A stretch of DNA of 33,493 bases from Xanthomarina sp035306605 (GTDB taxonomy: Bacteria; Bacteroidota; Bacteroidia; Flavobacteriales; Flavobacteriaceae): the NCBI GenBank assembly GCA_035306605.1, contig DATGNR010000049.1; one strand, written 5' to 3'. The position numbers were made by a program, and so were the translations under genes. Positions 1-8,222 of this stretch are shown here, in pieces. The notes beneath the pieces were generated by a model. The model ran no database searches. It was given only the letters and a program-made list of their open reading frames with translations, and was not told the DNA's origin. The number at the start of each line of letters is the position of its first letter. The stretch's first letter is position 1.

Positions 1-1
1 T

Positions 2-1231
2 GACCGTTGTCCAAATGATGGTTTGGGTAGAGATATGGTTGAAAACTATATGGATTACACCAACGATGCATGTATGAATATTTTTACCAACGATCAAGTA
101 AGTAGAATGCTAACCGTTCTTGAAAATAGTCCTGGAATTTCAGAATTACCATTTTCTACAACTGGAGATGTTGAAATCATGGATTTAGATGCTAGTATTA
201 AAATTGAGAATCTTAATGTTGCAAACTGTTCTGATTATTCAATAACTCCTGAATTAAAAATCACAAACAGAGGTAACAATACCCTAACTTCAGCTACAGT
301 TAGCTATAACCTTGATAATGGAACAAGCTTGAACATTAACTGGACAGGTTCTTTAGCATACAGTGAATTTGAAATTATTTATGTTCCAGAAATAAGTGTT
401 GCTCTAGGAGCTCACACATTTAATGTTTCGCTTAGCAACCCTAATGGAGGCACAGATGAGCAAATGACTAACAACACACATTCTTCTAACTTTACTATTA
501 CAGGAACAGCTTGTGCTTCAGTAGCTAGCACACAATATGGAACAAGCACCACCGGAGTTATCTTTAACACTATAAGCAATTTAAATACAGGTAAACCTTC
601 TGGTTATAGTGATTATACTACTATGTCTACTGATGTAAATCGTGATAGCAGTTATAATTTAACTGTAAATGCTAATAGTGATGGTAACTATCAAGTTATC
701 ACTTATGCTTGGATAGATTGGAATCAAAACTGTAGTTTTGATGATCCAGGTGAGCAATACAACCTTGGAACTTCTGGTAATATTAATAATCAGCCAACTA
801 CAAATTCACCGTTATCTATTACAGTACCAACCAATGCTGTTTTAGGTAGTACTACTATGCGTATAACAACAAAGTATACAGATCCAGGTGCAAATGATTT
901 CCCAACAGCATGCGAAATGAATCATGATGCTGAAGTAGAAGATTATACGGTAAATGTATTAGCTCAATTAAGTGTTGAAGAGTTTACTCTTAATAGCATT
1001 AGTTTATATCCTAATCCTGCTACAAACGTACTTAACATTTCATTAGCTAATAAAAATGATTTACCAGACAATTACTCTGTATACAACATGTTAGGTCAAG
1101 TTATTCTTACTAAAAGAATAACTAATGAGTCAGATTTATCTATCGATGCATCTAACTTAAGCAACGGAATGTATTTCATAAAAATAGCTAAAGGTTCTAA
1201 TCAAGTGTCTTTACCTTTTATTAAGAAATAA
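2..1231 (+). CDS. C-terminal part of a secreted M43-like zinc metalloprotease with GEVED and T9SS sorting domains (5' partial)
   Basis: The reading frame is open from the first complete codon (base 2), so the start and the zinc-binding HExxH region lie outside the window. The visible N-terminus contains NYMDYTND followed by DACMNIFT, which resembles the Met-turn region of pappalysin/cytophagalysin (M43) proteases. After that come a CARDB-like beta domain (about residues 65-165 of the visible part), a GEVED domain (WIDWNQNCSFDDPGEQY to AEVEDYTVNV), and a C-terminal type A T9SS sorting domain beginning LYPNPATNVLNI and ending in a short basic tail. The protein is therefore expected to be exported by the Por/type IX system to the cell surface or medium, where it would degrade proteins. 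The protease assignment rests only on the Met-turn stretch. The secretion assignment is firm. Confidence 0.85.
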   Translation, partial: DRCPNDGLGRDMVENYMDYTNDACMNIFTNDQVSRMLTVLENSPGISELPFSTTGDVEIMDLDASIKIENLNVANCSDYSITPELKITNRGNNTLTSATVSYNLDNGTSLNINWTGSLAYSEFEIIYVPEISVALGAHTFNVSLSNPNGGTDEQMTNNTHSSNFTITGTACASVASTQYGTSTTGVIFNTISNLNTGKPSGYSDYTTMSTDVNRDSSYNLTVNANSDGNYQVITYAWIDWNQNCSFDDPGEQYNLGTSGNINNQPTTNSPLSITVPTNAVLGSTTMRITTKYTDPGANDFPTACEMNHDAEVEDYTVNVLAQLSVEEFTLNSISLYPNPATNVLNISLANKNDLPDNYSVYNMLGQVILTKRITNESDLSIDASNLSNGMYFIKIAKGSNQVSLPFIKK

Positions 1232-1255
1232 CTTTTAATATTAAATAAACTAAGG

Positions 1256-1287
1256 AGAGGATTGATGTTTATCAGTCCTCTTTTTTT
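1256..1287 (+). terminator. Intrinsic terminator of the secreted protease gene
   Basis: An 11-bp stem pairs AGAGGATTGAT (1256-1266) with ATCAGTCCTCT (1271-1281) with one G-U pair and a 4-nt loop. It is followed by a seven-T run. It sits 24 bases after the protease stop codon. Confidence 0.9.
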
Positions 1288-1294
1288 ATTTTTG
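1287..1294 (+). promoter_or_regulatory. -7 element upstream of ribF
   Basis: TATTTTTG matches the Bacteroidota -7 consensus TAnnTTTG. It lies 16 bases before the TTG start of ribF and directly after the preceding terminator. No convincing -33 element is seen. Confidence 0.5.
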
Positions 1295-1310
1295 AAGAAA
1301 TAATATACTC

Positions 1311-2246
1311 TTGAAAATTTACAAGTCACTTCAACTGGATTTTAACTTTAATACCGTTGTTACCATTGGTACTTTTGACGGGGTTCATATTGGCCATAGA
1401 AAAATTATAGAACGCCTCGTTCAATCGGCTAAAAAAAGCCAACTAAAATCTGTGGTATTGACATTTTTTCCTCACCCACGAATGGTGCTACAAAAAGATG
1501 CCGATATGAAACTTATAAACACAATAGATGAAAGAAGTACCACTTTAAAACAACTTGGCTTAGATGTGTTGGTTGTTAAAAAATTCACGAAAGAATTCTC
1601 CCGATTAACTGCTGAAGAATACGTGACAGAAGTTTTAGTAAAACAACTTCGCGTAAAAAAAATAATCATCGGTTACGATCATCATTTTGGAAGAAATAGA
1701 ACTGCCAACATAGAAGACCTTAAAGCCTATGGAAAAATTCACGATTTTGAAGTAGAAGAAATTTCAGCTCAAGATATTAATGAAGTTTCCGTAAGCTCTA
1801 CGAAAATTAGAACGGCACTTTTAGAAGGAAACATAAAAAAGGCTAATAAGTATCTAGGCTCTAATTTTATATTGTCTGGAAAAGTAGTTAAAGGGAAAGG
1901 TCTAGGTAATACCATTGGATTCCCAACAGCTAATTTACATATTGAAGAATCCTATAAGCTTATTCCAAAACAAGGTGTTTACATCGTTAAAACTGTTATC
2001 GATAATCGAACTATTTTTGGAATGATGAATATTGGATTTAATCCTACAATTGATACAGATAAAAAACAAAAAATAGAAATACATTTCTTAAATTTCAACC
2101 AATCTATTTATAACCAAACTTTGGTTATTGAATTATTAGATAGAATTAGAGACGAACAAAAATTTGATTCTGTAAGTGCCCTTAAAGCACAACTAGAAAA
2201 AGATAAACAAACCTCATTAAAATACTTAGATGAGCATCATGCTTAA
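1311..2246 (+). CDS. ribF: Bifunctional riboflavin kinase / FAD synthetase
   Basis: The enzyme converts riboflavin to FMN (kinase) and FMN to FAD (adenylyltransferase) in the cytoplasm. The N-terminal adenylyltransferase domain shows VTIGTFDGVHIGHRKII (about residues 16-32, nucleotidyltransferase HxGH-type motif) and IIGYDHHFGRNR (about 118-129). The C-terminal flavokinase domain shows GKVVKGKGLGNTIGFPTANL (about 189-208) with the GxPTAN motif. The length of 311 residues is normal for the family. The start is taken as TTG at 1311 because the product then begins LKIYKS, as expected for flavobacterial RibF, and no ATG is available nearby. The gene overlaps the next one by 17 bases, suggesting co-transcription. 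Confidence 0.95.
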   Translation: MKIYKSLQLDFNFNTVVTIGTFDGVHIGHRKIIERLVQSAKKSQLKSVVLTFFPHPRMVLQKDADMKLINTIDERSTTLKQLGLDVLVVKKFTKEFSRLTAEEYVTEVLVKQLRVKKIIIGYDHHFGRNRTANIEDLKAYGKIHDFEVEEISAQDINEVSVSSTKIRTALLEGNIKKANKYLGSNFILSGKVVKGKGLGNTIGFPTANLHIEESYKLIPKQGVYIVKTVIDNRTIFGMMNIGFNPTIDTDKKQKIEIHFLNFNQSIYNQTLVIELLDRIRDEQKFDSVSALKAQLEKDKQTSLKYLDEHHA

Positions 2247-3591
2247 CAAGATTTTATTTAAACATATAGACAATAGTCCACTAATAGTTTTTAGAATTAT
2301 TTTTGGACTTTTATGTTTTTTAGAAGCTGTTGGAGCCATTTTTACAGGGTGGGTTAAAAGAACTTTAATAGACCCCGAATTCACATTTTCGTTTATTGGT
2401 TTGGAGTTTTTACAACCCCTTCCTGGTAATTGGATGTATGTTTACTTTTTAATTATGGGCCTATTTGGCTTAGGAATTATGCTTGGTTATAAGTACCGTT
2501 TTAGCGCCATCATGTTTACTCTTATGTGGACTACTACGTATTTTATGCAAAAAGCATCCTACAACAATCACTACTATTTACTTATGCTTTTAAGTGGTAT
2601 CATGGTCTTACTACCTGCAAACAGGTATTATTCTATAGATGCTAAAAACAATCCCAATATCAAACAGTTATCCATGCCTAATTGGTGCAGGTTAGTGTTT
2701 ATTACACAAATGTTTATTGTTTATACTTATGGATCCTTGGCCAAGATTTATCCAGGCTGGTTGGACACTTCCTTTATTGAGATTATAATGAAAAGTAAAC
2801 AGCATTATTTTCTAGTAGGAGAACTACTCCAACAGAAATGGGTGCATTATTTTTTAGTGTATGGAGGTATATTATTTGACGGCTTAATTATTCCATTACT
2901 TCTATATAAACCAACAAGAAAATGGGCGTTTTTGGCTTCTATTTTCTTCCATTTATTTAATTCCTTTGTTTTTCAAGTCGGTATTTTTCCATATTTATCT
3001 TTAGCATTTGCACTTTTCTTTTTCGAGCCACAAACCATTCAAATCCTATTCTTTAAAAAGAAAATATCTTATTCTAAAAATGAAGTTTTAATTCCTTCAT
3101 ATAGAAATATATTAATAAGCATAGGAACCATCTATTTCATTATCCAAATAGCACTCCCTTTACGACATCATTTTATAAAAGACGACGTACTTTGGACAGA
3201 AGAAGGGCATAGAATGTCATGGAGAATGATGCTGAGATCAAAACAAGGATTTGCAGTCTTTAAAGTGGTAAACAAAAAAACTCAAAAGCACACACATGTT
3301 AATTTATACGACTATTTAACTAACAAACAGGTGCATTTAGTATCTAGTAAACCAGATGTTATTTGGCAATTTTCGCAACGTTTAAAGGATATTTATGCTA
3401 ACAAAGGCGAAGATGTTGCAGTCTATGTAGATTGTAAAATCAGTATCAATGGTGGACCACACAAACAACTTATAGACCCAACCGTAGATTTAACTACTGT
3501 AAAATGGGATATTTTTAAACATTCAGATTGGATACTACCTTCAAATAACTTAGAACCATCCCAAGAACAACAACTTAAACTCACACAATAA
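2230..3591 (+). CDS. HTTM-domain membrane protein (vitamin K-dependent gamma-carboxylase-like)
   Basis: This 453-residue protein has several hydrophobic spans in its first 300 residues and a soluble C-terminal part after about residue 320. The first half resembles the HTTM (horizontally transferred transmembrane) family related to vitamin K-dependent gamma-glutamyl carboxylase: FGLLCFLEAVGAIFTGWV near residue 25, then ASYNNHYYLLMLLSG near residue 113, then a WLDTSF segment. Bacterial members are mostly of unknown substrate, so carboxylase activity is not claimed. The start is at 2230 (MSIMLN) or 2239 (MLNKIL). Both lie inside the 3' end of ribF, indicating translational coupling to it. Confidence 0.85.
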   Translation: MSIMLNKILFKHIDNSPLIVFRIIFGLLCFLEAVGAIFTGWVKRTLIDPEFTFSFIGLEFLQPLPGNWMYVYFLIMGLFGLGIMLGYKYRFSAIMFTLMWTTTYFMQKASYNNHYYLLMLLSGIMVLLPANRYYSIDAKNNPNIKQLSMPNWCRLVFITQMFIVYTYGSLAKIYPGWLDTSFIEIIMKSKQHYFLVGELLQQKWVHYFLVYGGILFDGLIIPLLLYKPTRKWAFLASIFFHLFNSFVFQVGIFPYLSLAFALFFFEPQTIQILFFKKKISYSKNEVLIPSYRNILISIGTIYFIIQIALPLRHHFIKDDVLWTEEGHRMSWRMMLRSKQGFAVFKVVNKKTQKHTHVNLYDYLTNKQVHLVSSKPDVIWQFSQRLKDIYANKGEDVAVYVDCKISINGGPHKQLIDPTVDLTTVKWDIFKHSDWILPSNNLEPSQEQQLKLTQ

Positions 3592-3644
3592 AATCTGCTA
3601 ACAATTTTACCTTCCAAGTGGGAACAAATCTCTTGGTAATTCCG

Positions 3645-3652
3645 TAAATTTG
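3645..3652 (+). promoter_or_regulatory. -7 element upstream of serS
   Basis: TAAATTTG fits TAnnTTTG and ends 20 bases before the serS ATG. No clear -33 TTG is seen at the usual spacing. Confidence 0.5.
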
Positions 3653-3672
3653 TGGCTTAAATTTCACAAAAC

Positions 3673-4944
3673 ATGCTACAAGTACCTTTTATTAGAGAAA
3701 ACAAAGAAACCGTTATTAAGCAATTAGCCGTTAGGAATTTAGACGCGACTAAAATGATTGAAGACGTTTTATCTTTGGATGAAGACAGAAGACAAACCCA
3801 AACCCTTTTAGACAATGCATTGGCTGAATCCAATTCACTATCTAAAGAAATTGGAATCTTGTATAAATCTGGTAAGGCTGCCGAAGCCAATGTTTTAAAG
3901 GAAAAAACTACAGAACTTAAAGAAACTACTAAAGAATTAAACGAAAAGTTAAATGAAAAGGTAGAAGCTTTAAACCAACTGCTATATAAAATTCCAAACG
4001 TCCCTCATGCATCTGTTCCTAAGGGATCTACTGAAAATGACAATGAAATTGTATTTAGCGAAGGTACCATTCCAACCCTAGACAAAGAAGCCCTTCCGCA
4101 CTGGGAGTTAGCTAAAAAATACGACATTATAGATTTTGAACTTGGTAATAAAATTACTGGAGCTGGATTTCCAGTTTACAAAGGGAAAGGTGCCCGATTA
4201 CAACGTGCCTTAATTTCTTACTTTCTAGATAAAAATACAGCCGCCGGATATACAGAGTATCAGTTACCACATTTGGTAAATGAAGCTTCAGGTTTTGGAA
4301 CAGGTCAATTACCTGATAAAGAAGGACAAATGTATCATGTTACAGAAGACAATTTATATCTAATCCCTACGGCCGAAGTACCAGGAACCAATATTTTTAG
4401 AGATGTTTTACTAGAAGAATCTGAATTACCAATTGGAATAACGGGTTATACCCCATGCTTTAGAAGAGAAGCAGGTAGTTATGGTGCACATGTAAGAGGA
4501 TTAAACAGATTACACCAATTTGATAAGGTTGAAATTTTACGTGTGGAACATCCGAAACGTTCTTACGAAGCTCTAGATGAAATGGTAGAACATGTAAAAA
4601 CTATTTTAAAAGAATTAAAACTTCCATATAGAATTTTAAGACTATGCGGTGGGGATATTGGTTTTACCTCAGCCCTCACCTACGATTTTGAAGTATTTTC
4701 AACAGCTCAAGACAGATGGTTAGAAATATCATCAGTTTCTAACTTTGAAACCTTTCAAGCTAACCGACTAAAACTACGCTTTAAAAATAGTGAAGGCAAA
4801 AATGAATTAGCCCACACCTTAAACGGTAGTTCTTTGGCTTTACCTAGAGTTTTAGCAGGTATATTAGAAAACTATCAAACAAAGGATGGTATTGTAATTC
4901 CAGAAGTTCTAGTACCTTACACTGGCTTCAAAATAATAGATTAA
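3673..4944 (+). CDS. serS: Serine--tRNA ligase
   Basis: Class II aminoacyl-tRNA synthetase that charges tRNA-Ser, and tRNA-Sec where present. It has the N-terminal helical hairpin (about residues 25-105, rich in K/E/L) that grips the long variable arm of tRNA-Ser. The catalytic domain follows, with motif 2 (CFRREAGSYGAHVRGLNRLHQF, about residues 257-278) and motif 3 (NGSSLALPRVLAGILENYQ, near 378-396). The length of 423 residues is typical. The ATG at 3673 gives MLQVPFIRENKE, the usual start. It has its own -7 element upstream and a strong terminator downstream. No leader peptide or attenuator is visible before it, in contrast to tyrS. Confidence 0.98.
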   Translation: MLQVPFIRENKETVIKQLAVRNLDATKMIEDVLSLDEDRRQTQTLLDNALAESNSLSKEIGILYKSGKAAEANVLKEKTTELKETTKELNEKLNEKVEALNQLLYKIPNVPHASVPKGSTENDNEIVFSEGTIPTLDKEALPHWELAKKYDIIDFELGNKITGAGFPVYKGKGARLQRALISYFLDKNTAAGYTEYQLPHLVNEASGFGTGQLPDKEGQMYHVTEDNLYLIPTAEVPGTNIFRDVLLEESELPIGITGYTPCFRREAGSYGAHVRGLNRLHQFDKVEILRVEHPKRSYEALDEMVEHVKTILKELKLPYRILRLCGGDIGFTSALTYDFEVFSTAQDRWLEISSVSNFETFQANRLKLRFKNSEGKNELAHTLNGSSLALPRVLAGILENYQTKDGIVIPEVLVPYTGFKIID

Positions 4945-4973
4945 TCGAGTAGGATTTTTCTTAATTTATCGGT

Positions 4974-5018
4974 AAAACGCTAAAAATAAACGTTGTTCAA
5001 CGAATTTTTAGCGTTTTT
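4974..5018 (+). terminator. Intrinsic terminator of serS
   Basis: A long stem pairs AAACGCTAAAAAT (from 4975) with ATTTTTAGCGTTT (to 5016). A nested CGTTG/CAACG hairpin sits at the tip and a T-rich run follows. It lies 30 bases after the serS stop codon. Confidence 0.9.
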
Positions 5019-5045
5019 CTTTGTTATTAAACATATTTTTTTGAA

Positions 5046-5055
5046 GTTAGCTAAC
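5046..5055. repeat. 10-bp perfect palindrome upstream of a small ORF
   Basis: GTTAGCTAAC is a perfect inverted repeat 23 bases before the ATG of the 41-codon ORF at 5079. It could be an operator half-site pair or chance in AT-rich DNA. Confidence 0.3.
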
Positions 5056-5078
5056 CTGAATAACTAAACCTATTTGTG

Positions 5079-5204
5079 ATGAAAAATATTGTACGTATTT
5101 TTCTACTATTGATTTTAATTTTTGTAGCTAGTAAAGTTTTATTTTCAGATTTTCATTTACCAAAAACTGAAAATGAAACTCTTACAATAGCTAAGGTTGA
5201 ATAG
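5079..5204 (+). CDS. Small single-span membrane peptide (41 residues)
   Basis: An ATG-initiated ORF encodes MKNIVRIFLLLILIFVASK, a positively charged start followed by a hydrophobic stretch (about residues 5-22). A polar, acidic tail of about 18 residues follows (DFHLPKTENETLTIAKVE). This is the shape of a single-pass inner-membrane small protein or an uncleaved signal anchor, and I do not recognise a family. It stands alone between the serS terminator and another terminator at 5301-5328, which supports an independent short transcript. No convincing promoter is seen. It could be a random ORF, but the amphipathic layout and bracketing terminators favour a gene. Confidence 0.5.
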   Translation: MKNIVRIFLLLILIFVASKVLFSDFHLPKTENETLTIAKVE

Positions 5205-5300
5205 AACTTTTAAAAATATATTATTTAATAGTAAATATCCCGATCAAATACTTGAATCATGTTAAATATGATTAATAGCACATTTATTTTGGTTGGCCAA

Positions 5301-5328
5301 AGCCTGAATTTTATTCAGGCTTTTTTTT
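5301..5328 (+). terminator. Intrinsic terminator downstream of the small membrane peptide gene
   Basis: AGCCTGAAT (5301-5309) pairs perfectly with ATTCAGGCT (5313-5321) around a 3-nt loop, followed by an eight-T run. It lies 97 bases after the 5079-5204 ORF. The stretch 5205-5300 before it and 5329-5438 after it holds nothing else I can identify. Confidence 0.88.
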
Positions 5329-5438
5329 ATTCATAATATTCTGTAACAATTACTAAGTAAAAATGAAATTTATTCAACTAGCTTCCAAAATCATTCTTAA
5401 AAGTTGCCATACATACAAATTCTAAATGCACATTTCTT

Positions 5439-5446
5439 ATCTTTAC
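5439..5446 (+). promoter_or_regulatory. -7 element upstream of the TPR protein gene
   Basis: TATCTTTA is a close variant of TAnnTTTG and lies 13 bases before the ATG at 5460. Transcription would begin about 7-10 bases before the start codon. Confidence 0.45.
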
Positions 5447-5459
5447 ACAAAGCAAGGCC

Positions 5460-7235
5460 ATGAGGATTTTACTAATTTTACTATTATGTATTTGTAACAG
5501 TATATTTTCGCAAGAAGATATAGTGGCTGCTGAATATTTCAAAAATGGTGATTTCGAAAAAGCCTTAATTTCTTATCAAAGACTTTATAATAAATCACCC
5601 AACAACAACACCTATTTGGTTCATTTGGTGAAATCACATCAACAATTAGAGAATTTTCAAGAAGCTGAAACTCTCCTTATAAATCAAATTCCTAAGTTTA
5701 ACTATCCCCCTTTATTAATTGAATTGGGCTATAATTATCAGCTACAAAACAAATTATCTGATGCCGAAATCTATTACCATCGAGCTTTAGAAACCATAAA
5801 CGAAAACCCAAATTATGTATTTTCAGTAGGTCAAGCCTTTGAAGATAAATCTCTATTAGAACATGCCATTACAGCTTATGAAAAAGCCATGACATTAAGA
5901 CCCGAGTTAAATTTCAATGTACAATTGGCTAGAATTTATGGTGAACAAGGCAATGTTTCAAAAATGTTTGAAAGCTATTTAGATTTTGTTCAGCTTAACG
6001 AGGGGTATAAAAACACCATAAAAAGGGCTTTCAGCGAATTTATTTCTGAAGATAGCAATAACGAAAACAATATTATTTTAAGACGACTGCTACTTAAGAA
6101 AATTCAATCTGATCAAAGTCTTTTATGGAACGAAATGTTAAGTTGGTTATTTGTTCAGCAAAAGGAATACAACAAAGCCTTCACACAAGAAAAAGCCATT
6201 TTCTTTAGGCAACCTGAAAGTTTGGACAGAATTGAAGAATTAGCCCAGATTGCTACAGCAGACAAGGCTTATGAAACCGCTTTAAATATTTTTACTTATT
6301 TAACAGAAACCGCCCAAGACTTAGACACTTTATTAAAAGCTCACCACTATCTTTTGGATATAAAAACCCAGATGTCTACACCAACGGATTATCCGGCAAT
6401 CTCAAGCGCTTATCAAGATGTATTTAGCTCCTTTGGAAAACAAACCCAAACTCTACAAATACAAATTTCTTATGCTCATTTCCTAGCATTTTACAAGTAT
6501 AATACCCAAGATGCTATAAGTTTTTTAAAACAAAGTTTAGAAATGCCTCTTAATACCTTTCAAGAAGCTCAAGTAAAGATGGAACTAGGCGACATTCTTG
6601 TTTTGGAAGAAAAATTTAATGAAGCCTTAATTTATTACACCCAAATACAACGCAATTTAAAAAACAGTACCTTAGCTCAAGAAGCAAGATTTAAAGTAGC
6701 ACAAACAAGTTATTATAAAGGCGATTTTAAGTGGGCAGAATCCCAACTAAAAATCCTAAAAACGTCCACCTCCCAATTAATTGCTAACGATGCCTTGGAC
6801 CTTATGTTACTCATAACAGACAATAAGTATGAAGACTCCACACAAACCGCTTTAAAACTATATGCAAAAGCAGATTTAATGGCCTATCAGAACAGAACCG
6901 CAGATGCCATAGCACTTTTGGATGTGGTATTAAACGAACATCGGGGCAAAACCATAGAGGATCAAGCTTTATTTAAACAAGCCCAACTTTTTGAAAAAAC
7001 AAAGGAATACCTTAAAGCGGAAAACAACTATATAAACATCATCGTAAATTTTAGTGACGATATTCTAGCGGATGACGCCCATTTCTATTTAGCAGAGCTA
7101 TACCGAACAAAATTAAATCAACCCGAAAAAGCTCAAGATCATTACGGAAAAATAATTTTTAATTATCAGGATAGCATCTTTTTTGTTGAGGCTAGGAAAA
7201 ACTATAGAATGCTAAGGGGCGATGCTATTGACTAG
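5460..7235 (+). CDS. Secreted/periplasmic tetratricopeptide-repeat protein
   Basis: This 591-residue protein starts with a signal peptide (MRILLILLLCICNSIFSQ, cleavage likely near residue 18). TPR-like helical pairs run along nearly all of the rest: AEYFKNGDFEKALISYQRLY near 24, NKLSDAEIYYHRALE near 100, ALIYYTQIQRN near 391, ADAIALLDVVLNEH near 478, and others. The C-terminal third resembles the repeat arrangement of YbgF/BamD-like proteins (AEDHY, DDAHFYLAELYRTK). A scaffold role in protein complexes at the envelope is likely. The partner cannot be told from the sequence. It is preceded by its own -7 element and ends 64 bases before the next gene. Confidence 0.85.
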   Translation: MRILLILLLCICNSIFSQEDIVAAEYFKNGDFEKALISYQRLYNKSPNNNTYLVHLVKSHQQLENFQEAETLLINQIPKFNYPPLLIELGYNYQLQNKLSDAEIYYHRALETINENPNYVFSVGQAFEDKSLLEHAITAYEKAMTLRPELNFNVQLARIYGEQGNVSKMFESYLDFVQLNEGYKNTIKRAFSEFISEDSNNENNIILRRLLLKKIQSDQSLLWNEMLSWLFVQQKEYNKAFTQEKAIFFRQPESLDRIEELAQIATADKAYETALNIFTYLTETAQDLDTLLKAHHYLLDIKTQMSTPTDYPAISSAYQDVFSSFGKQTQTLQIQISYAHFLAFYKYNTQDAISFLKQSLEMPLNTFQEAQVKMELGDILVLEEKFNEALIYYTQIQRNLKNSTLAQEARFKVAQTSYYKGDFKWAESQLKILKTSTSQLIANDALDLMLLITDNKYEDSTQTALKLYAKADLMAYQNRTADAIALLDVVLNEHRGKTIEDQALFKQAQLFEKTKEYLKAENNYINIIVNFSDDILADDAHFYLAELYRTKLNQPEKAQDHYGKIIFNYQDSIFFVEARKNYRMLRGDAID

Positions 7236-7236
7236 A

Positions 7237-7248
7237 AACTACGTAGTT
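7237..7248. repeat. 12-bp perfect palindrome after the TPR gene
   Basis: AACTACGTAGTT is a perfect inverted repeat one base after the TPR stop codon and 51 bases before the GNAT gene. It is too short and has no T-run, so it is not a terminator. It could be an operator. Confidence 0.3.
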
Positions 7249-7299
7249 CCAACAAAAACCAGTTGAGTAGTTACACATTAGTTAGCAAATATTAAAAAA

Positions 7300-7809
7300 A
7301 TGATAGTAGCAGAAACCAACAGGCTCCTTATTACAAAATTTACTGAAAACGATGCTACGTTCTTTTATAAGCTAGCTAAATCACCAAATTGGATTAGATA
7401 TATTGGAGACCGAGGTTTAAAAACTGTTACTGATGCCCAACTTTATTTAAAAGAAGATACTCTTAAAAGTTATACAGAATTTGGTTTTGGATTCTATAAA
7501 TTACAATTAAAAGAAAACGGAGAATTAATTGGAACGTCTGGCTTAGTAAAGAGAGATTGGTTAGAGTACGTAGATATTGGGTTTGCACTGCTTCCGGAAT
7601 ATGAAGGGAAAGGATTTGGATTTGAAGCTTCGGAAGAAATTTTAAAACTGGCAAAAAACCAATTTCATTTAAATAAAATTCTAGCCATAACTTTACCAAC
7701 AAATAAAAAGTCGGTTAAATTAATAGAAAAATTAGGCTTAGTTTTCGAAAAAAGAGTGAAACCCTTTGAAGATGACGAAGAACTTCTGTTATTTGCAAAA
7801 ACACTTTGA
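7300..7809 (+). CDS. GNAT family N-acetyltransferase (RimJ/RimL-like)
   Basis: This 169-residue protein belongs to the RimJ/RimL-like branch of acetyl-CoA-dependent N-acetyltransferases. The start ETNRLLITKFTENDATFFYKL is typical of that branch. The acetyl-CoA pyrophosphate-binding motif A appears as YEGKGFGFEA (about residues 106-115), preceded by the beta4 strand YVDIGFALLPE. The C-terminal LIEKLGLVFEKR segment is the usual motif B region. The substrate is unknown; ribosomal protein N-termini, amino acids or drugs are all possible. No clear promoter of its own is seen, so it may be read through from the TPR gene. Confidence 0.9.
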   Translation: MIVAETNRLLITKFTENDATFFYKLAKSPNWIRYIGDRGLKTVTDAQLYLKEDTLKSYTEFGFGFYKLQLKENGELIGTSGLVKRDWLEYVDIGFALLPEYEGKGFGFEASEEILKLAKNQFHLNKILAITLPTNKKSVKLIEKLGLVFEKRVKPFEDDEELLLFAKTL

Positions 7810-7882
7810 TAATATAATTAATCAAGTACTTTAGGCACATACAACTTTAACCACGTTTGGCGCTTTTAACATTAAAAACAAA

Positions 7883-8206
7883 ATGATAATATATAACGTT
7901 ACCGTAAATATAGACGAAAGCATTCACGACAAATGGCTTTCATGGATAAAAGAGCACATTCCTCAAGTACTGGCAACAGGAAAATTTACCGAGGCTAAAC
8001 TCACTCGTGTTTTGATTGAAGAAGAAATGGGTGGCGTTACCTATTCCATTCAATACAGAGCAAAATCCAGAGAAGATTTAGAGGCTTACTACAAGCATCA
8101 CGCAGATAAATTAAGACAAGAAGGTTTCATGTTATTTGCAGATAAAATGTTAGCTTTTAGAACCGAACTAGAAATTATTGACGAATACTCAATTACCTTT
8201 AACTAA
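7883..8206 (+). CDS. DUF4286 family protein
   Basis: This 107-residue protein begins MIIYNVTVNIDESIHDKWLS and fits the DUF4286 family, which is commonly found beside rsmA in flavobacteria. The pattern (N-terminal beta strand YNVTVNID, helix with WLSWIKEHIPQVL, strand YSIQYRAKS, helix with EDLEAYYKHHADKLR) looks like a ferredoxin-like fold of the dimeric alpha-beta barrel kind. No signal peptide, membrane span or catalytic motif is visible. It ends 16 bases before the chosen GTG start of rsmA, consistent with co-transcription. Function unknown. Confidence 0.85.
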   Translation: MIIYNVTVNIDESIHDKWLSWIKEHIPQVLATGKFTEAKLTRVLIEEEMGGVTYSIQYRAKSREDLEAYYKHHADKLRQEGFMLFADKMLAFRTELEIIDEYSITFN

Positions 8207-8222
8207 TTTAAAACAAGCCCTT

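Noticed and set aside
3592..3672. Leader peptide or attenuator before serS
   Set aside because: The 81-base gap has only a weak CCAAG/CTTGG pair and a -7 element, with no Ser-rich ORF or terminator.
5259..5336. Short ORF running through the 5301-5328 terminator
   Set aside because: It overlaps the terminator stem, lacks a promoter and shows no compositional sign of coding. Its codons are those of the hairpin.
8178..8222. Upstream TTG start for rsmA
   Set aside because: It would overlap the DUF4286 gene by 29 bases and add 15 residues with no resemblance to RsmA. GTG at 8223 gives the family N-terminus.
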